NCBI RefSeq assembly: GCF_934747485.1
Contig: NZ_CAKVGN010000008.1
Location: 1 to 57,607 of the forward strand
Direction of reading: 5' to 3'
DNA length: 57,607 nucleotides
Source of the DNA: an uncultured Brachyspira sp.
Lineage (GTDB): Bacteria > Spirochaetota > Brachyspiria > Brachyspirales > Brachyspiraceae
This document shows, piece by piece, positions 25,865 through 34,861 of the stretch; within the stretch, counting starts at the first letter, position 1, and each line of letters begins with the position of its first letter. The notes under the pieces were generated by a model, which worked only from the letters and a program-made list of their open reading frames with translations, searched no databases and had not been told where the DNA came from. The translations under genes and the position numbers were made by a program.

Positions 25865-26538
25865 TGAAAAGTAAATATAAAAATATTCTATTTGATTTGG
25901 ACGGCACTATTACAGATTCTGCTAATGGTATTACAAATGCTGTTAAATACGGCATAAAAAAAATGTCTGCAATTTATCCTGATTTAAATATTGTATTGCC
26001 TGAAGATGATACTTTAAGAAAATTTATTGGTCCTCCTCTTGATATTAGTTTTAAGAAATATATTTATGATAATCAAGATAAGGCTATGGAGTTTATAAAG
26101 TATTACAGAGAAGATTATAATGGAAACAATGGGCTTTTTAATTGTACGCTTTATGATGGCATAGATGATTTAATAAAAACTTTATACAACAGTAATTTCA
26201 ATACCTATTTAGCAACTGCGAAGCCTTTAGAATCTGCTGTGAGGATAATAAAGCATTTTGATTTGGATAAATATTTTACTAATATGTATGGAGCTATTTT
26301 AGGAGGAGCTATAAAAAATAAACTTGATGTTTTAAAAGAGGCTTCTCTTAAAGAAAACTTTAATAAAAATGAAACTATTATGATTGGCGATAGAATAGAC
26401 GATATTGAAGCTTCAAAAAATATGGGCTTTGATTCTATTGCTGTGAGATATGGTTTTGGAAACGATGAAGAGTTTAGAGATGCTACATATATAGCAGATA
26501 ACACTAAAGATATTTTAAATATTATTATCGCTAAATAA
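25864..26538 (+). CDS. HAD-family phosphatase, phosphoglycolate-phosphatase-like
   Basis: This 224-residue protein has HAD motif I FDLDGTITDS (about 10-19), a helical cap, motif II ATAKP, Lys in motif III (KNKLDVLKEA) and motif IV GDRIDDIEASKNMG. The closest named groups are Gph/PpaX-like phosphatases; substrate unknown. Its ATG overlaps the last base of the upstream Nif3-like frame (TAATG), and its 3' end overlaps the convergent recO end by 24 bp. Confidence 0.88.
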   Translation: MKSKYKNILFDLDGTITDSANGITNAVKYGIKKMSAIYPDLNIVLPEDDTLRKFIGPPLDISFKKYIYDNQDKAMEFIKYYREDYNGNNGLFNCTLYDGIDDLIKTLYNSNFNTYLATAKPLESAVRIIKHFDLDKYFTNMYGAILGGAIKNKLDVLKEASLKENFNKNETIMIGDRIDDIEASKNMGFDSIAVRYGFGNDEEFRDATYIADNTKDILNIIIAK

Positions 26539-27300
26539 AATCTCTTCTAATACTTTTAGGCTTTTTAATTCTCTATGTATATGATTGTGTATTGATTTTT
26601 GTAATATATCTCTTATTGTTGTTATTGAATTATTATAATATTTTATTATATCGTTGTTATTTGTTATATCGAGCATAGAAGAATGTTTTATTAGTTTCAT
26701 AAATGCTATATCATTATAATCTAATTCCATAACATCTTTTATATTTGTTTTGCAATTACTGCAAACTAAGCCGCCTTCATTAATGGAATAATAATTTGCA
26801 TTTTCTCTTTCACACAATACGCAATTATCTAACAAAGGAGAGAGTCCTGCAATATAGAGCAGTTTTATTTCAAAGGCTCTTAATAGTATATTTATATAAT
26901 ATTTTAAATTATCTTTATTTTCTTTTTCATTTTCTTCTAAAGAGTATAATGTTTTCTCCATTAAAATAAAATATCTCTCATCAAAATCTTTTGCAAAATA
27001 TAATAATAATTCTCTTATATAAAATACTGCTAATGATGAATAAACAGATTTTTCTAAGATATTATAATTTTTTATTATATTTGATTCTTTTAATATTGAA
27101 AGGCTGTCAGATTTTTTTTCGTATATGTTAATATTTAATTTTGATATGCTTTCTAAATCAGAGCCGAAAGCTTTAGAGTTTTTTTTAGCTTGATAGCAAA
27201 TAGAAGATATTATATTTTTTTTGGTGAGAAAAGAAGCTATAATAGATGAGTTTTTATAATTATTGTATGATAATATAAAAGCCTCATAATTCTTTATCAA
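26515..27300 (-). CDS. recO: DNA repair protein RecO
   Basis: RecO loads RecA on SSB-coated DNA together with RecR. The protein has an N-terminal OB-fold (EAFILSYNNYKNSSIIASFLTKKNI), a helical middle and a zinc finger CVLC...CSNC (about 160-185). I choose TTG at 27300, which has an AAGGA site, giving 261 residues. An ATG at 27336 in the same frame is rejected because its codons lie inside the terminator hairpin of the upstream ferredoxin gene. The gene overlaps the convergent HAD gene by 24 bp. Confidence 0.88.
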   Translation of the reverse strand: MIKNYEAFILSYNNYKNSSIIASFLTKKNIISSICYQAKKNSKAFGSDLESISKLNINIYEKKSDSLSILKESNIIKNYNILEKSVYSSLAVFYIRELLLYFAKDFDERYFILMEKTLYSLEENEKENKDNLKYYINILLRAFEIKLLYIAGLSPLLDNCVLCERENANYYSINEGGLVCSNCKTNIKDVMELDYNDIAFMKLIKHSSMLDITNNNDIIKYYNNSITTIRDILQKSIHNHIHRELKSLKVLEEILFSDNNI

Positions 27301-27312
27301 ATTAAATTCCTT

Positions 27313-27349
27313 TTTAAAAATTAAAGGGCAGATCATAAATGACCCGCCC
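27313..27349 (-). terminator. Terminator after the ferredoxin gene
   Basis: On the minus strand an 11-bp stem (27349-27339 with 27336-27326, two G-T pairs) is followed by TTTAATTTTT. It lies 22 bp after the ferredoxin stop and just before the recO start. Confidence 0.8.
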
Positions 27350-27370
27350 CAAGTTATGCCTACTTAAGCA

Positions 27371-27538
27371 TTAAGCTTGATGTATAGCGTTGCTAGGACA
27401 AACAGCTTCGCAAGCTCCGCAATCAGTACATTTGTCTGGATCTATTTTGTAAATATCTCCTTCGCTAATTGCATCGAAAGCACACTCAGGAAGACATGAT
27501 CCGCAAGCTACACAATCGTTATTTATAACACGTGGCAT
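27371..27538 (-). CDS. Two-[4Fe-4S] ferredoxin, 55 residues
   Basis: This small frame encodes MPRVINNDCVACGSCLPEC..., a classic clostridial-type ferredoxin. Motif one is C9-x2-C12-x2-C15-x3-C19; motif two is C37-x2-C40-x2-C43-x3-C47 followed by P. Each cluster takes three cysteines from one motif and the fourth from the other. It is a low-potential electron carrier, possibly for anaerobic enzymes such as pyruvate:ferredoxin oxidoreductase or the dehydratase activase. GGAGGTAA precedes the ATG, a promoter lies at 27573-27601 and a terminator follows, so it is monocistronic. Confidence 0.95.
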   Translation of the reverse strand: MPRVINNDCVACGSCLPECAFDAISEGDIYKIDPDKCTDCGACEAVCPSNAIHQA

Positions 27539-27572
27539 AATTTACCTCCATAAAAAATTAAACTGTATACAA

Positions 27573-27601
27573 ATTATAACATAACTAAAAAATTATAGCA
27601 A
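27573..27601 (-). promoter_or_regulatory. Promoter of the ferredoxin gene
   Basis: On the minus strand, TTGCTA (27601-27596), a 17-bp spacer and TATAAT (27578-27573), 35 bp before the ATG. Confidence 0.7.
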
Positions 27602-27631
27602 TATTACATATTATACAAATATACAATATAT

Positions 27632-28912
27632 TTAATTGCCTTTATTTTCTTCTAATTTTTCAACTATAACTTTGTCTATTCTCGCACCGTCCATATCAAC
27701 TATCTCTAAAGATAAGTTTTTCCAGTTGATTGATTCTCCTTCTTTTGGTACATGCTGTAATAATTCTAATATTAGTCCGCTTATAGTATTATAGTTGTTT
27801 GATATGTTTTCATCTTCTATTTCAAAATATTCTAAAAAATCGTAAATAGGGCATTGTCCGTCAACAAAATAACCGCCGTTTTTTCTTTTTCTTATATCCA
27901 TATTTTTCTTTGTTTCGCTAATAGAGCCGACTAAGGCAGAAAATATATCATGCTGTGTAATCATACCGTCTATATTTCCAAACTCATCTGATATAAAGCC
28001 TATTTTTGTGTTATTTTTTTTCATCTCTTCAAGCACTAAATAAACTTCCATGTTGTTATGAAAGTATGTAGCTTTTTGTGCGTATTTTTCAATTTTTGAT
28101 TTGCTGTTATTTAACTTATCAAATATTTCATTTATTTTTATAACACCAATTATGTTGTCTAATGTTTTGTCTATTAGAGGATATACAGTATAAGGGTTTT
28201 TAGATATTGTTTTTTTTATTTCTTCATTAGTCATATTTATATCCAAATACACTATATCAGCTCTGTGAGTCATAATGGATTCTATTTTTCTATCCCCCAA
28301 AAAGAATGCTCTTTCTATAATATCTTGTTCTACTTCTTTTACCTCTCCGCCTTGTTTGCCTTCTTCTATCATAGATTTTATTTCTTCTTCTGTAACAGGA
28401 GTTTTTTCATCTTTTATGCCTAAAGTTCTTGAAACTATAATAGCACTGTTTGATAATATCCACACAAAAGGAGCTCCTATTTTTGACAATATAGTCATAG
28501 GGCTTGCCACAGCTTTTGCTATTTTTTCCGGCATAACCATCCCCAACCTTTTTGGTACTAATTCACCAAATATTAATGTGAGGTAAGTAACTAATGCTAC
28601 TATTATCACTTGAGATATTACAGAAGAATATGCTGCTGGAATATTTATTTTTATTAAAAGGTTTGATAAATCCTTTGATATAGTGTCTCCAGAATATATA
28701 CCTGTTAGTATTCCTATTAATGTTATGCCTATTTGTATGGTTGATAAAAACTTATCTGGTTCATTGGCTAAGTCTAAAGCTATTTGTGCATTTTTATTTC
28801 CGTCTTTAATGTCTTTTGTTAAAGAGCTTTTTCTTGCCGATATTATAGCTATTTCAGACATAGCAAATATTCCATTTAAAAGTATAAGTATTATAATAAT
28901 AATTATGTCCAT
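27632..28912 (-). CDS. CNNM/CorC-HlyC family membrane protein with CBS pair
   Basis: This 426-residue protein has an N-terminal DUF21 membrane domain (about 1-180, four hydrophobic segments, with FAMSEIAIISARKS as the opening motif), a CBS-domain pair (about 200-330: MTHRADIVYLD, YTVYPLIDKT.DNIIGVI, then GFISDEFGNIDGMITQHDI) and a CorC_HlyC C-terminal domain (about 345-420). Relatives are implicated in magnesium or cobalt efflux; the older name hemolysin is misleading. The CBS pair usually senses adenine nucleotides. The gene stands alone, with the ferredoxin gene downstream on the same strand. Confidence 0.9.
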   Translation of the reverse strand: MDIIIIIILILLNGIFAMSEIAIISARKSSLTKDIKDGNKNAQIALDLANEPDKFLSTIQIGITLIGILTGIYSGDTISKDLSNLLIKINIPAAYSSVISQVIIVALVTYLTLIFGELVPKRLGMVMPEKIAKAVASPMTILSKIGAPFVWILSNSAIIVSRTLGIKDEKTPVTEEEIKSMIEEGKQGGEVKEVEQDIIERAFFLGDRKIESIMTHRADIVYLDINMTNEEIKKTISKNPYTVYPLIDKTLDNIIGVIKINEIFDKLNNSKSKIEKYAQKATYFHNNMEVYLVLEEMKKNNTKIGFISDEFGNIDGMITQHDIFSALVGSISETKKNMDIRKRKNGGYFVDGQCPIYDFLEYFEIEDENISNNYNTISGLILELLQHVPKEGESINWKNLSLEIVDMDGARIDKVIVEKLEENKGN

Positions 28913-29092
28913 TTATTATATTCCCTTAAAAAAGTAGTAGATTTTACTCATGAAAAAATAAGATTGATTTTTGAATATGTTATTACTCAGCGGCATATTT
29001 GTTAATAATTTCCTATAAGTTAATATTTTATAATATATAGGAAAAATTACAATAGCTATTTTTATTAGTGTTTTTTATCATAAAATATATAA

Positions 29093-29120
29093 TTGCTAAA
29101 AATTATTAAACATGTATAAT
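29093..29120 (+). promoter_or_regulatory. Promoter of the thyA-(RM)-folA operon
   Basis: TTGCTA (29093-29098), a 16-bp spacer and TATAAT (29115-29120), 28 bp before the thyA ATG. A 9-bp inverted repeat (29009-29017 with 29036-29044) lies further upstream. Confidence 0.65.
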
Positions 29121-29148
29121 TAGTTTTAAAAACAAATTAGGATTGTTT

Positions 29149-29949
29149 ATGAAAAACTATTTAGAATTGTTAAAAAAAGTTTTAGAAGAGGGCGAAGATA
29201 TTAAAGACAGAACTGGGGTTGGCACGAGAAGAATATTTGCTCCGCAGTTAAGATTTAAATTTGAAGGCAATAAAATACCTATTATAACTACAAAAAGAGT
29301 ATTTATGAAAGGTGTTATTATAGAATTATTATGGTTTTTGCAAGGTTCAACAAATATAAAGTTTTTGCTTGAAAATAATGTTCATATATGGGACGAGTGG
29401 GCTGATGATATGGGAGAACTTGGACCAGTGTATGGAAAGCAGTGGAGAGCTTGGGAGACTAAAGAAGGAAATAAAATAGACCAAATTTCTAATGTTGTTA
29501 ATACATTAAGAAATAATCCAACAAGCAGAAGAAATATTTTGAATGCTTGGAATGTGGGAGAGATTGATAAAATGCATTTGCCTCCTTGCCACATGATGTG
29601 CCAATTTTTTGTTAATAATGAAGGAGGTATAATAACTCATTTATATCAGCGTTCTGCAGATTTATTTTTGGGTGTTCCTTTTAATATAAGCTCTTATGCC
29701 ATACTTACAAGGCTTTTAGCTATGCATAGCGGTCTTAAAGCTTCAGAATTAATAATGACATTTGGCGATGCACATATTTATAATAATCATATGGAGCAAG
29801 TTAAACTTCAGCTTTCAAGAGAGCCTTATGAACAGACTACAGAATTATTTATAGAAGAGCGTCCGAACATATTCAGCCATGTTTATGAGGATTTTAGATT
29901 AGAAGGCTATAAGTATCACCCAACTATAAAAGCGGAGGTAGCTGTTTGA
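29149..29949 (+). CDS. thyA: Thymidylate synthase ThyA
   Basis: ThyA makes dTMP from dUMP using methylene-tetrahydrofolate, leaving dihydrofolate for DHFR. The 266-residue protein has family length with DRTGVGTRRIF, the catalytic Cys in LPPCHMMCQF (about 145), QRSADLFLGVPFNI and GDAHIYNNH. ATG 29149 is placed 6 nt after AGGA; a TTG at 29143 is possible but less well placed. The partner folA is the next metabolic gene but is separated from it by two restriction-modification genes. Confidence 0.97.
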   Translation: MKNYLELLKKVLEEGEDIKDRTGVGTRRIFAPQLRFKFEGNKIPIITTKRVFMKGVIIELLWFLQGSTNIKFLLENNVHIWDEWADDMGELGPVYGKQWRAWETKEGNKIDQISNVVNTLRNNPTSRRNILNAWNVGEIDKMHLPPCHMMCQFFVNNEGGIITHLYQRSADLFLGVPFNISSYAILTRLLAMHSGLKASELIMTFGDAHIYNNHMEQVKLQLSREPYEQTTELFIEERPNIFSHVYEDFRLEGYKYHPTIKAEVAV

Positions 29950-29973
29950 TTTTGAGGTTTTATATATAAAATT

Positions 29974-31545
29974 ATGAATAAGTCTGATTTGATTACAATA
30001 AATGATGCTGTTGTTTGGGCATCTGAATATACAAAAAAGTCTGTAACTATATCTAATATTAGTTATTTAATACAATATGCTTTAATAGATAAAGTTATAA
30101 ATAATGGGGTGGCTTATATTTCTCAATCAGATTTGAAAAAATATTATGATAAAAATAAAAAAGAAATAAATTGGAAAGAGAAGCTTGGTAATGATTTAAA
30201 TTGGAAATTATCATTTGATAATTTAAAGGAATCTGATACAACAAAACATGTACATAGAATTCATCCGTATAAAGGAAAGTTTATTCCTCAATTAGTTAAT
30301 TATTTTATAGATAATAGTATTGATGAGTTTAAAAAAGAAGTATATTTCAAAAAAGATGATATAATATTAGATCCTTTTTGTGGTAGTGGTACAACTCTTG
30401 TACAAGCTAATGAATTAGGTATTAATGCTTTAGGTATAGATATTTCTAATTTTAATACCATTATATCAAATTCAAAAATTTCTTATATTGATTTAGGTAA
30501 ATTAGAGATTATACTAAAAGAATTAACTGAAAAATTAGAAAACTATATTAAAATTAATTCTGAATTTGAAAATGAACTTAATGAAAAATTATTTGATTTT
30601 AATAATAAATACTTTGATAAAGTAATGTTTAAAAAATATGTTAGAGAAAATAAGATTGATTCAAAAATATATGGAAAAGAAAAAGAAAAAGAATTTTTAA
30701 TTGAATATTACAATCTAATAAAAAAATATAATATTAGGTTAAAGAATGATGATGATAGTTCATTTATAAAAAAATGGTTTATTCCAAGTATTATAGATGA
30801 ATTAAATTTCATGAATGATTTAATAAAAAATATAGATGATAAAAATATAAAAAATATTATTATGGTAATTTTAAGTAGGACAATGCGTTCATGCAGAGCT
30901 ACAACTCATTCAGATTTGGGAACATTATTGAATCCAGTTGTAACTACATATTATTGTAGAAAGCATTATAAAATATGTAAGCCATTATTTTCAATTATTA
31001 AATGGTGGAAAATATATTATAAAGATACAATAAAACGTTTGCATATTTTTAATAATTTAAGAACTGATACTAAGCAATTATGTATAACTGGAGATTCAAG
31101 AAATATTGATATTTTTAGTGTATTAAAAAATATTGATTACAACTTTTATGAATTATTAAACAATAGAAAAATAAATGGTATATTTACAAGCCCTCCTTAT
31201 ATAGGACTTATAGATTATCATGAACAGCATGCTTATGCCTATGATTTATTTGATTTTAATAGAAATGATAATTTTGAAATAGGATCATTATCTAAAGGTA
31301 CAAGTTTAAATGCCAAAAAGGAATATACTGAAGATATATCTAAAGTTTTATTAAATGCTAAAAAATATATGACAGATGATTATAATGTTTTTATTGTTGC
31401 TAATGACAAATATAACTTATATCCTGAAATAGCTTATAAATCAAATATGAAAATAGTTAATACTTTTAAAAGACCAGTATTAAATAGAGTAGAAAAAGAT
31501 AAATCAGCATATTCTGAAATAATATTTCATTTAAAAGAATTGTAG
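29974..31545 (+). CDS. DNA methyltransferase of a TdeIII-type restriction-modification system
   Basis: This 523-residue protein has an S-adenosylmethionine motif DPFCGSGTT at 133-141 and a catalytic TSPPY motif at 405-409. SPPY-type motifs are typical of N4-cytosine (or N6-adenine) methyltransferases; given the TdeIII-like partner (family target GGNCC), cytosine N4 is likely (inference). The N-terminal 55 residues (ITINDAVVWASEYTKKSVTISNISYLI..., then YISQSDLKKYYDK) look like a MerR/excisionase-type winged helix, absent from many methyltransferases. A HPYKGKFIPQL segment precedes motif I. It starts 24 bp after thyA, and the nuclease gene starts 10 bp downstream. Codon use looks still more A/T-rich than thyA by eye, consistent with transfer. 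Confidence 0.88.
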   Translation: MNKSDLITINDAVVWASEYTKKSVTISNISYLIQYALIDKVINNGVAYISQSDLKKYYDKNKKEINWKEKLGNDLNWKLSFDNLKESDTTKHVHRIHPYKGKFIPQLVNYFIDNSIDEFKKEVYFKKDDIILDPFCGSGTTLVQANELGINALGIDISNFNTIISNSKISYIDLGKLEIILKELTEKLENYIKINSEFENELNEKLFDFNNKYFDKVMFKKYVRENKIDSKIYGKEKEKEFLIEYYNLIKKYNIRLKNDDDSSFIKKWFIPSIIDELNFMNDLIKNIDDKNIKNIIMVILSRTMRSCRATTHSDLGTLLNPVVTTYYCRKHYKICKPLFSIIKWWKIYYKDTIKRLHIFNNLRTDTKQLCITGDSRNIDIFSVLKNIDYNFYELLNNRKINGIFTSPPYIGLIDYHEQHAYAYDLFDFNRNDNFEIGSLSKGTSLNAKKEYTEDISKVLLNAKKYMTDDYNVFIVANDKYNLYPEIAYKSNMKIVNTFKRPVLNRVEKDKSAYSEIIFHLKEL

Positions 31546-31555
31546 GAGTTTTATT

Positions 31556-32347
31556 ATGCCATTAAATAAAAAACAAAAGGATTCTATAAAAGATAAATTG
31601 TATACAACTTTAAGAAATAAATTTAAAGATTATAAACCAGAAACAACATCGATGCCATTTCATACTCGTTTACTTGGTAAAGATAGAATGGCTTTATTTT
31701 CTTTTATACATTCTTTAAATACTAACTTTGGAACAACAATATTTGAACCTTTAGCTATTGAATTAGGTAAAGATAGATTTAAAGTTATTGATAAGCAAGT
31801 TAAACCTAATGATATAATTACATCAGAATCACAAATAGTTATACAAAATATAATGGATGATTTAAGATCTGCAATTAAAAGACCTAATAAAGATTATGAA
31901 GTTAAATTAATAAAAAAAGTATGCAAAATAGGTGAAACTAAAAAAATAAAACCTACAAAGATAGATATTTATCTTGAAGATTATGATAATAATATATATT
32001 TAATAGATTTAAAATCAGCAAAACCTAATAAAGGTGAATTTCAAAATTTTAAAAGGACTTTATTAGAATGGGTGGCGGTAACTTTATATTCTAATGATAA
32101 AAATAATGTTCATTCTATTATAGGTATCCCATATAATCCTTATGCCCCAGAACCATATGAAAGATGGACTCTTGCTGGTATGCTTGATTTAGAAAAAGAA
32201 TTAAAAGTGGCAGAAGAGCTTTGGAATTTTATAGCTGGTGAAAATGTTTATAATGATATTTTATTGTGTTTTGAAGAAGTTGGTATTGAAATGAGAAAAG
32301 AAATAGATGAATATTTTGCTAATTTTTTAAATAGGGATAATAAATGA
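31556..32347 (+). CDS. Type II restriction endonuclease, TdeIII family
   Basis: The 263-residue protein matches the TdeIII family as I recall it (HTRLLGKDRMALFSFIHSLNT motif, residues 36-55; family target GGNCC). A PD-(D/E)xK-type site is visible: Asp137, then Asp151-Leu-Lys153 (LIDLKSAKPN). It would cut unmethylated DNA as the partner of the upstream methyltransferase. Its TGA overlaps the folA ATG (ATGA), so translation of folA may be coupled to the nuclease gene. The strict placement suggests a clean insertion into the thyA-folA operon. Confidence 0.85.
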   Translation: MPLNKKQKDSIKDKLYTTLRNKFKDYKPETTSMPFHTRLLGKDRMALFSFIHSLNTNFGTTIFEPLAIELGKDRFKVIDKQVKPNDIITSESQIVIQNIMDDLRSAIKRPNKDYEVKLIKKVCKIGETKKIKPTKIDIYLEDYDNNIYLIDLKSAKPNKGEFQNFKRTLLEWVAVTLYSNDKNNVHSIIGIPYNPYAPEPYERWTLAGMLDLEKELKVAEELWNFIAGENVYNDILLCFEEVGIEMRKEIDEYFANFLNRDNK

Positions 32348-32844
32348 TAGTATCATTAATTGCTGCGGTTGATTCAAAAAATGGTATAGGCTTAAATGGT
32401 GTAATGCCTTGGGGACATATTAAAGAGGATATGCAGTTTTTTAGAAGCACTACCACAGGATATGCCGTTGTTATGGGGAGAGTTACTTTTGAGTCTTTAG
32501 GGGGAAAGCCGCTTCCAAACAGAAAAAATATTGTTATATCATCTAATAAAAATGAGCTTTCAAATAAATATGACAACCTTTTTTATGAAGATAATTTTGA
32601 AAATACTATTTCTAAATTATTATTAGAAAAGCATAGTCAAATATTTATTATAGGAGGGGAGTCTATTTATAAAAGAGCAATGGATTATGCAGACAAAATA
32701 TATCTTACTCATATAAATAAAGACTATAATTGCGACAGATTTTTTCCAGAAGTAGATAGCAAATTATTTTCTTCAAAAACATTAAAGAACTTTGTTTATG
32801 ATAATATAGATGTTAGTATTGTGGAATATACTAAAAATTTTTAG
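32344..32844 (+). CDS. folA: Dihydrofolate reductase
   Basis: FolA reduces dihydrofolate to tetrahydrofolate with NADPH. The 166-residue protein shows the N-terminal IAAVDSKNGIGLNGVMPW, the MGRVTFESLGGKPLPNRKNIV cofactor segment (two overlapping motifs) and IFIIGGESIYKRAM. It overlaps the restriction nuclease gene by 4 bp and has no separate promoter that I can see, so expression probably depends on the thyA promoter through the restriction-modification genes. Confidence 0.95.
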   Translation: MIVSLIAAVDSKNGIGLNGVMPWGHIKEDMQFFRSTTTGYAVVMGRVTFESLGGKPLPNRKNIVISSNKNELSNKYDNLFYEDNFENTISKLLLEKHSQIFIIGGESIYKRAMDYADKIYLTHINKDYNCDRFFPEVDSKLFSSKTLKNFVYDNIDVSIVEYTKNF

Positions 32845-32913
32845 CTTTGTCAACTGTAGGTTGTAGAACCTTTCCGCACGTTATTACTTATTATACCGAT
32901 AATTCTTTATATA

Positions 32914-33030
32914 AAAATGCAGTTCTTTTGCTTCTTTTATACCAATACCGAAGGCACTTCCTACGGTCGTAAAAGAAGTGGGGGGGCGGCACGGTGTGTA
33001 CTTCGTTAAGGGCAAAGCCACCGCAAATAA
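32914..33030 (+). repeat. Dispersed GC-rich double-hairpin repeat, copy 1
   Basis: The first 39 bp (32914-32952) match 51298-51336 with one mismatch. A first hairpin has CTTCTTTTA/TAAAAGAAG arms, followed by a G-run and a second GC-rich part ending GCAAATAA, as in copy 2. A TTCCGCACG word at 32873-32881 upstream matches the arms of the palindrome at 55651-56071. The whole folA to amidohydrolase gap (307 bp) contains nothing else recognisable. Confidence 0.7.
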
Positions 33031-33151
33031 AAAAATTAAAAATATTTTTATAAAATATAGTTTTTAGATATTTAACAAAATAAAAAGTGTTATGTAATTT
33101 TTCTTTTATAATATATAATCTTGTTATCAATAAATAATAATGAGGAATATT

Positions 33152-34834
33152 ATGAAGAAATTATTCTATTTATATGTTTTATTTATTTTAGCTATTTTTA
33201 TATCTTGCTCTAATAAACAAAATAACAATTTGCAAGTGTATTATAATGGCAATATTATTACAATGGAAGGAAACACAGAAGAGACTCTATATGCTAAGGC
33301 TTTAGAAGTAAGCAACGGAGTCATCACAAAAGTGGCATACACTGATGAAGAAGCAAATAATTTAATAAAAAATAAATCATTAGTAGACTTAAAAGGTAAA
33401 ACTTTAATGCCTGCTTTTATAGACCCTCATAGTCATATAATAAGTTTTGCTCAGGCTCTCACAACTGTAGATTTATCAGGCACAACAAACATAGCAGAAA
33501 TTGATTCAAGATTAGAAGACTATATAAAAAACAATAATCTTACAAATGGTGCTTGGATTATAGGTTTTGGTTATGATAATAATTTACTTCCGGGCAAAAA
33601 AAATCCTACAAGAGATGATTTGGATAAAGTTTCTACAAATTTAGCTATATTTATTACGCATGCATCTGGGCACGTTGGAAGCATGAACTCTAAAGCATTA
33701 GAATATTTTGGTGTAGATGAAAATACTCCAGATATAGAAGGCGGAGTTATAGAAAGATATCCTAATAGCAGAAAGCCTACTGGTTATATGGAAGAGGCTG
33801 CTTTTATGAAATATGCAAGAGAGGTTGATTTTAAGGTTACCGATGAAGATATGATGAACTTTGTTAATCAGGCAGAAGATGTTTATTTAAGTTATGGTAT
33901 TACAACTGCTCAAAACTCTTTAATAGTTAATAGTGATTTCCCTTTAATAGAGAATATGATAACAAATAATAGATTTAAAATAGATATAATAGGTTTTATA
34001 GATTTAAAGAATGCTCCTAATATTTTTGATGAACATAAAGATTTAATTGGTAAATATAGTAATAGATTTAAAATATCAGGATACAAAATGTTTTTAGATG
34101 GCTCTCCTCAGGCTAAAACTGCTTGGTTAAAAGAGCCTTATATAACAGGAGAGAAAGGCTATAGAGGATATCCTATACATGATTATAACACTGTAAAAGA
34201 ATATGTAAGAAAATCTTTTGATGATAAAATGCAGCTTCAGGCTCATTGTAATGGAGATGCTGCTGCCGAGCAATATGTTGATGCAATATCAGAAGTTATG
34301 ACAGAGAGAAACACTACAAACAATTATAGAGCTGTATTAGTTCATAGCCAGATTGTAAAAGAAAATGAATATAAAAGAATGAGTGAGTTTAATATAATAC
34401 CTTCTTTATTTGTGGCTCATATATATTATTGGGGAGACACTCATATAGTGAATTTAGGAATGGATAGGGCTTCTCAAATAAGTGCAAGTAAAACTGCATT
34501 AGACAACAATTTGCCTTTTACATATCATCAAGACACCCCTGTTATAAAACCTAATATGATAGAAACTATAAGCTGTGCTTTAAATAGAACTACAAAAGAC
34601 GGAGTATTGCTTGGAGAAAATCAGAAGATAGATGCTCTAAATGCTTTTAAAGCTATCACAATAAATGCTGCTTATCAAAATGGAGAAGAGGATATAAAAG
34701 GAAGTTTGAAAGAGGGAAAATTAGCAGATTTAGTAATACTTTCTGATGACCCGTTAAAAATAGATGCTAAAGATATGAACAGTATAGAAGTTTTAGAAAC
34801 AATAAAAGAAGGAAAGACTTTATATAAAAAATAA
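33152..34834 (+). CDS. Amidohydrolase-3 family lipoprotein (YtcJ/AepA-like)
   Basis: This 560-residue predicted lipoprotein has a signal peptide 1-18 with lipobox FISC, lipidated Cys19. The body is a metal-dependent amidohydrolase: HxH at His93/His95 (DPHSH), Lys in GYKMFLDGSPQAKTAW, then QAHCNGDAA, LVHSQ and YHQDTPV supplying the remaining ligands, and the usual beta-domain end (LKEGKLADLVILSDDPL). Substrate unknown; related proteins hydrolyse amides or cyclic C-N bonds. ATG 33152 is preferred over 33140 because a GAGGA site lies between them. It is exported, probably facing the periplasm. Confidence 0.88.
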   Translation: MKKLFYLYVLFILAIFISCSNKQNNNLQVYYNGNIITMEGNTEETLYAKALEVSNGVITKVAYTDEEANNLIKNKSLVDLKGKTLMPAFIDPHSHIISFAQALTTVDLSGTTNIAEIDSRLEDYIKNNNLTNGAWIIGFGYDNNLLPGKKNPTRDDLDKVSTNLAIFITHASGHVGSMNSKALEYFGVDENTPDIEGGVIERYPNSRKPTGYMEEAAFMKYAREVDFKVTDEDMMNFVNQAEDVYLSYGITTAQNSLIVNSDFPLIENMITNNRFKIDIIGFIDLKNAPNIFDEHKDLIGKYSNRFKISGYKMFLDGSPQAKTAWLKEPYITGEKGYRGYPIHDYNTVKEYVRKSFDDKMQLQAHCNGDAAAEQYVDAISEVMTERNTTNNYRAVLVHSQIVKENEYKRMSEFNIIPSLFVAHIYYWGDTHIVNLGMDRASQISASKTALDNNLPFTYHQDTPVIKPNMIETISCALNRTTKDGVLLGENQKIDALNAFKAITINAAYQNGEEDIKGSLKEGKLADLVILSDDPLKIDAKDMNSIEVLETIKEGKTLYKK

Positions 34835-34861
34835 TATTTGTATAAAAAGAGGTAAAATTAT

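Noticed and set aside
27301..27336. Upstream ATG start for recO
   Set aside because: It lies inside the ferredoxin terminator hairpin, and the TTG at 27300 has a proper ribosome site.
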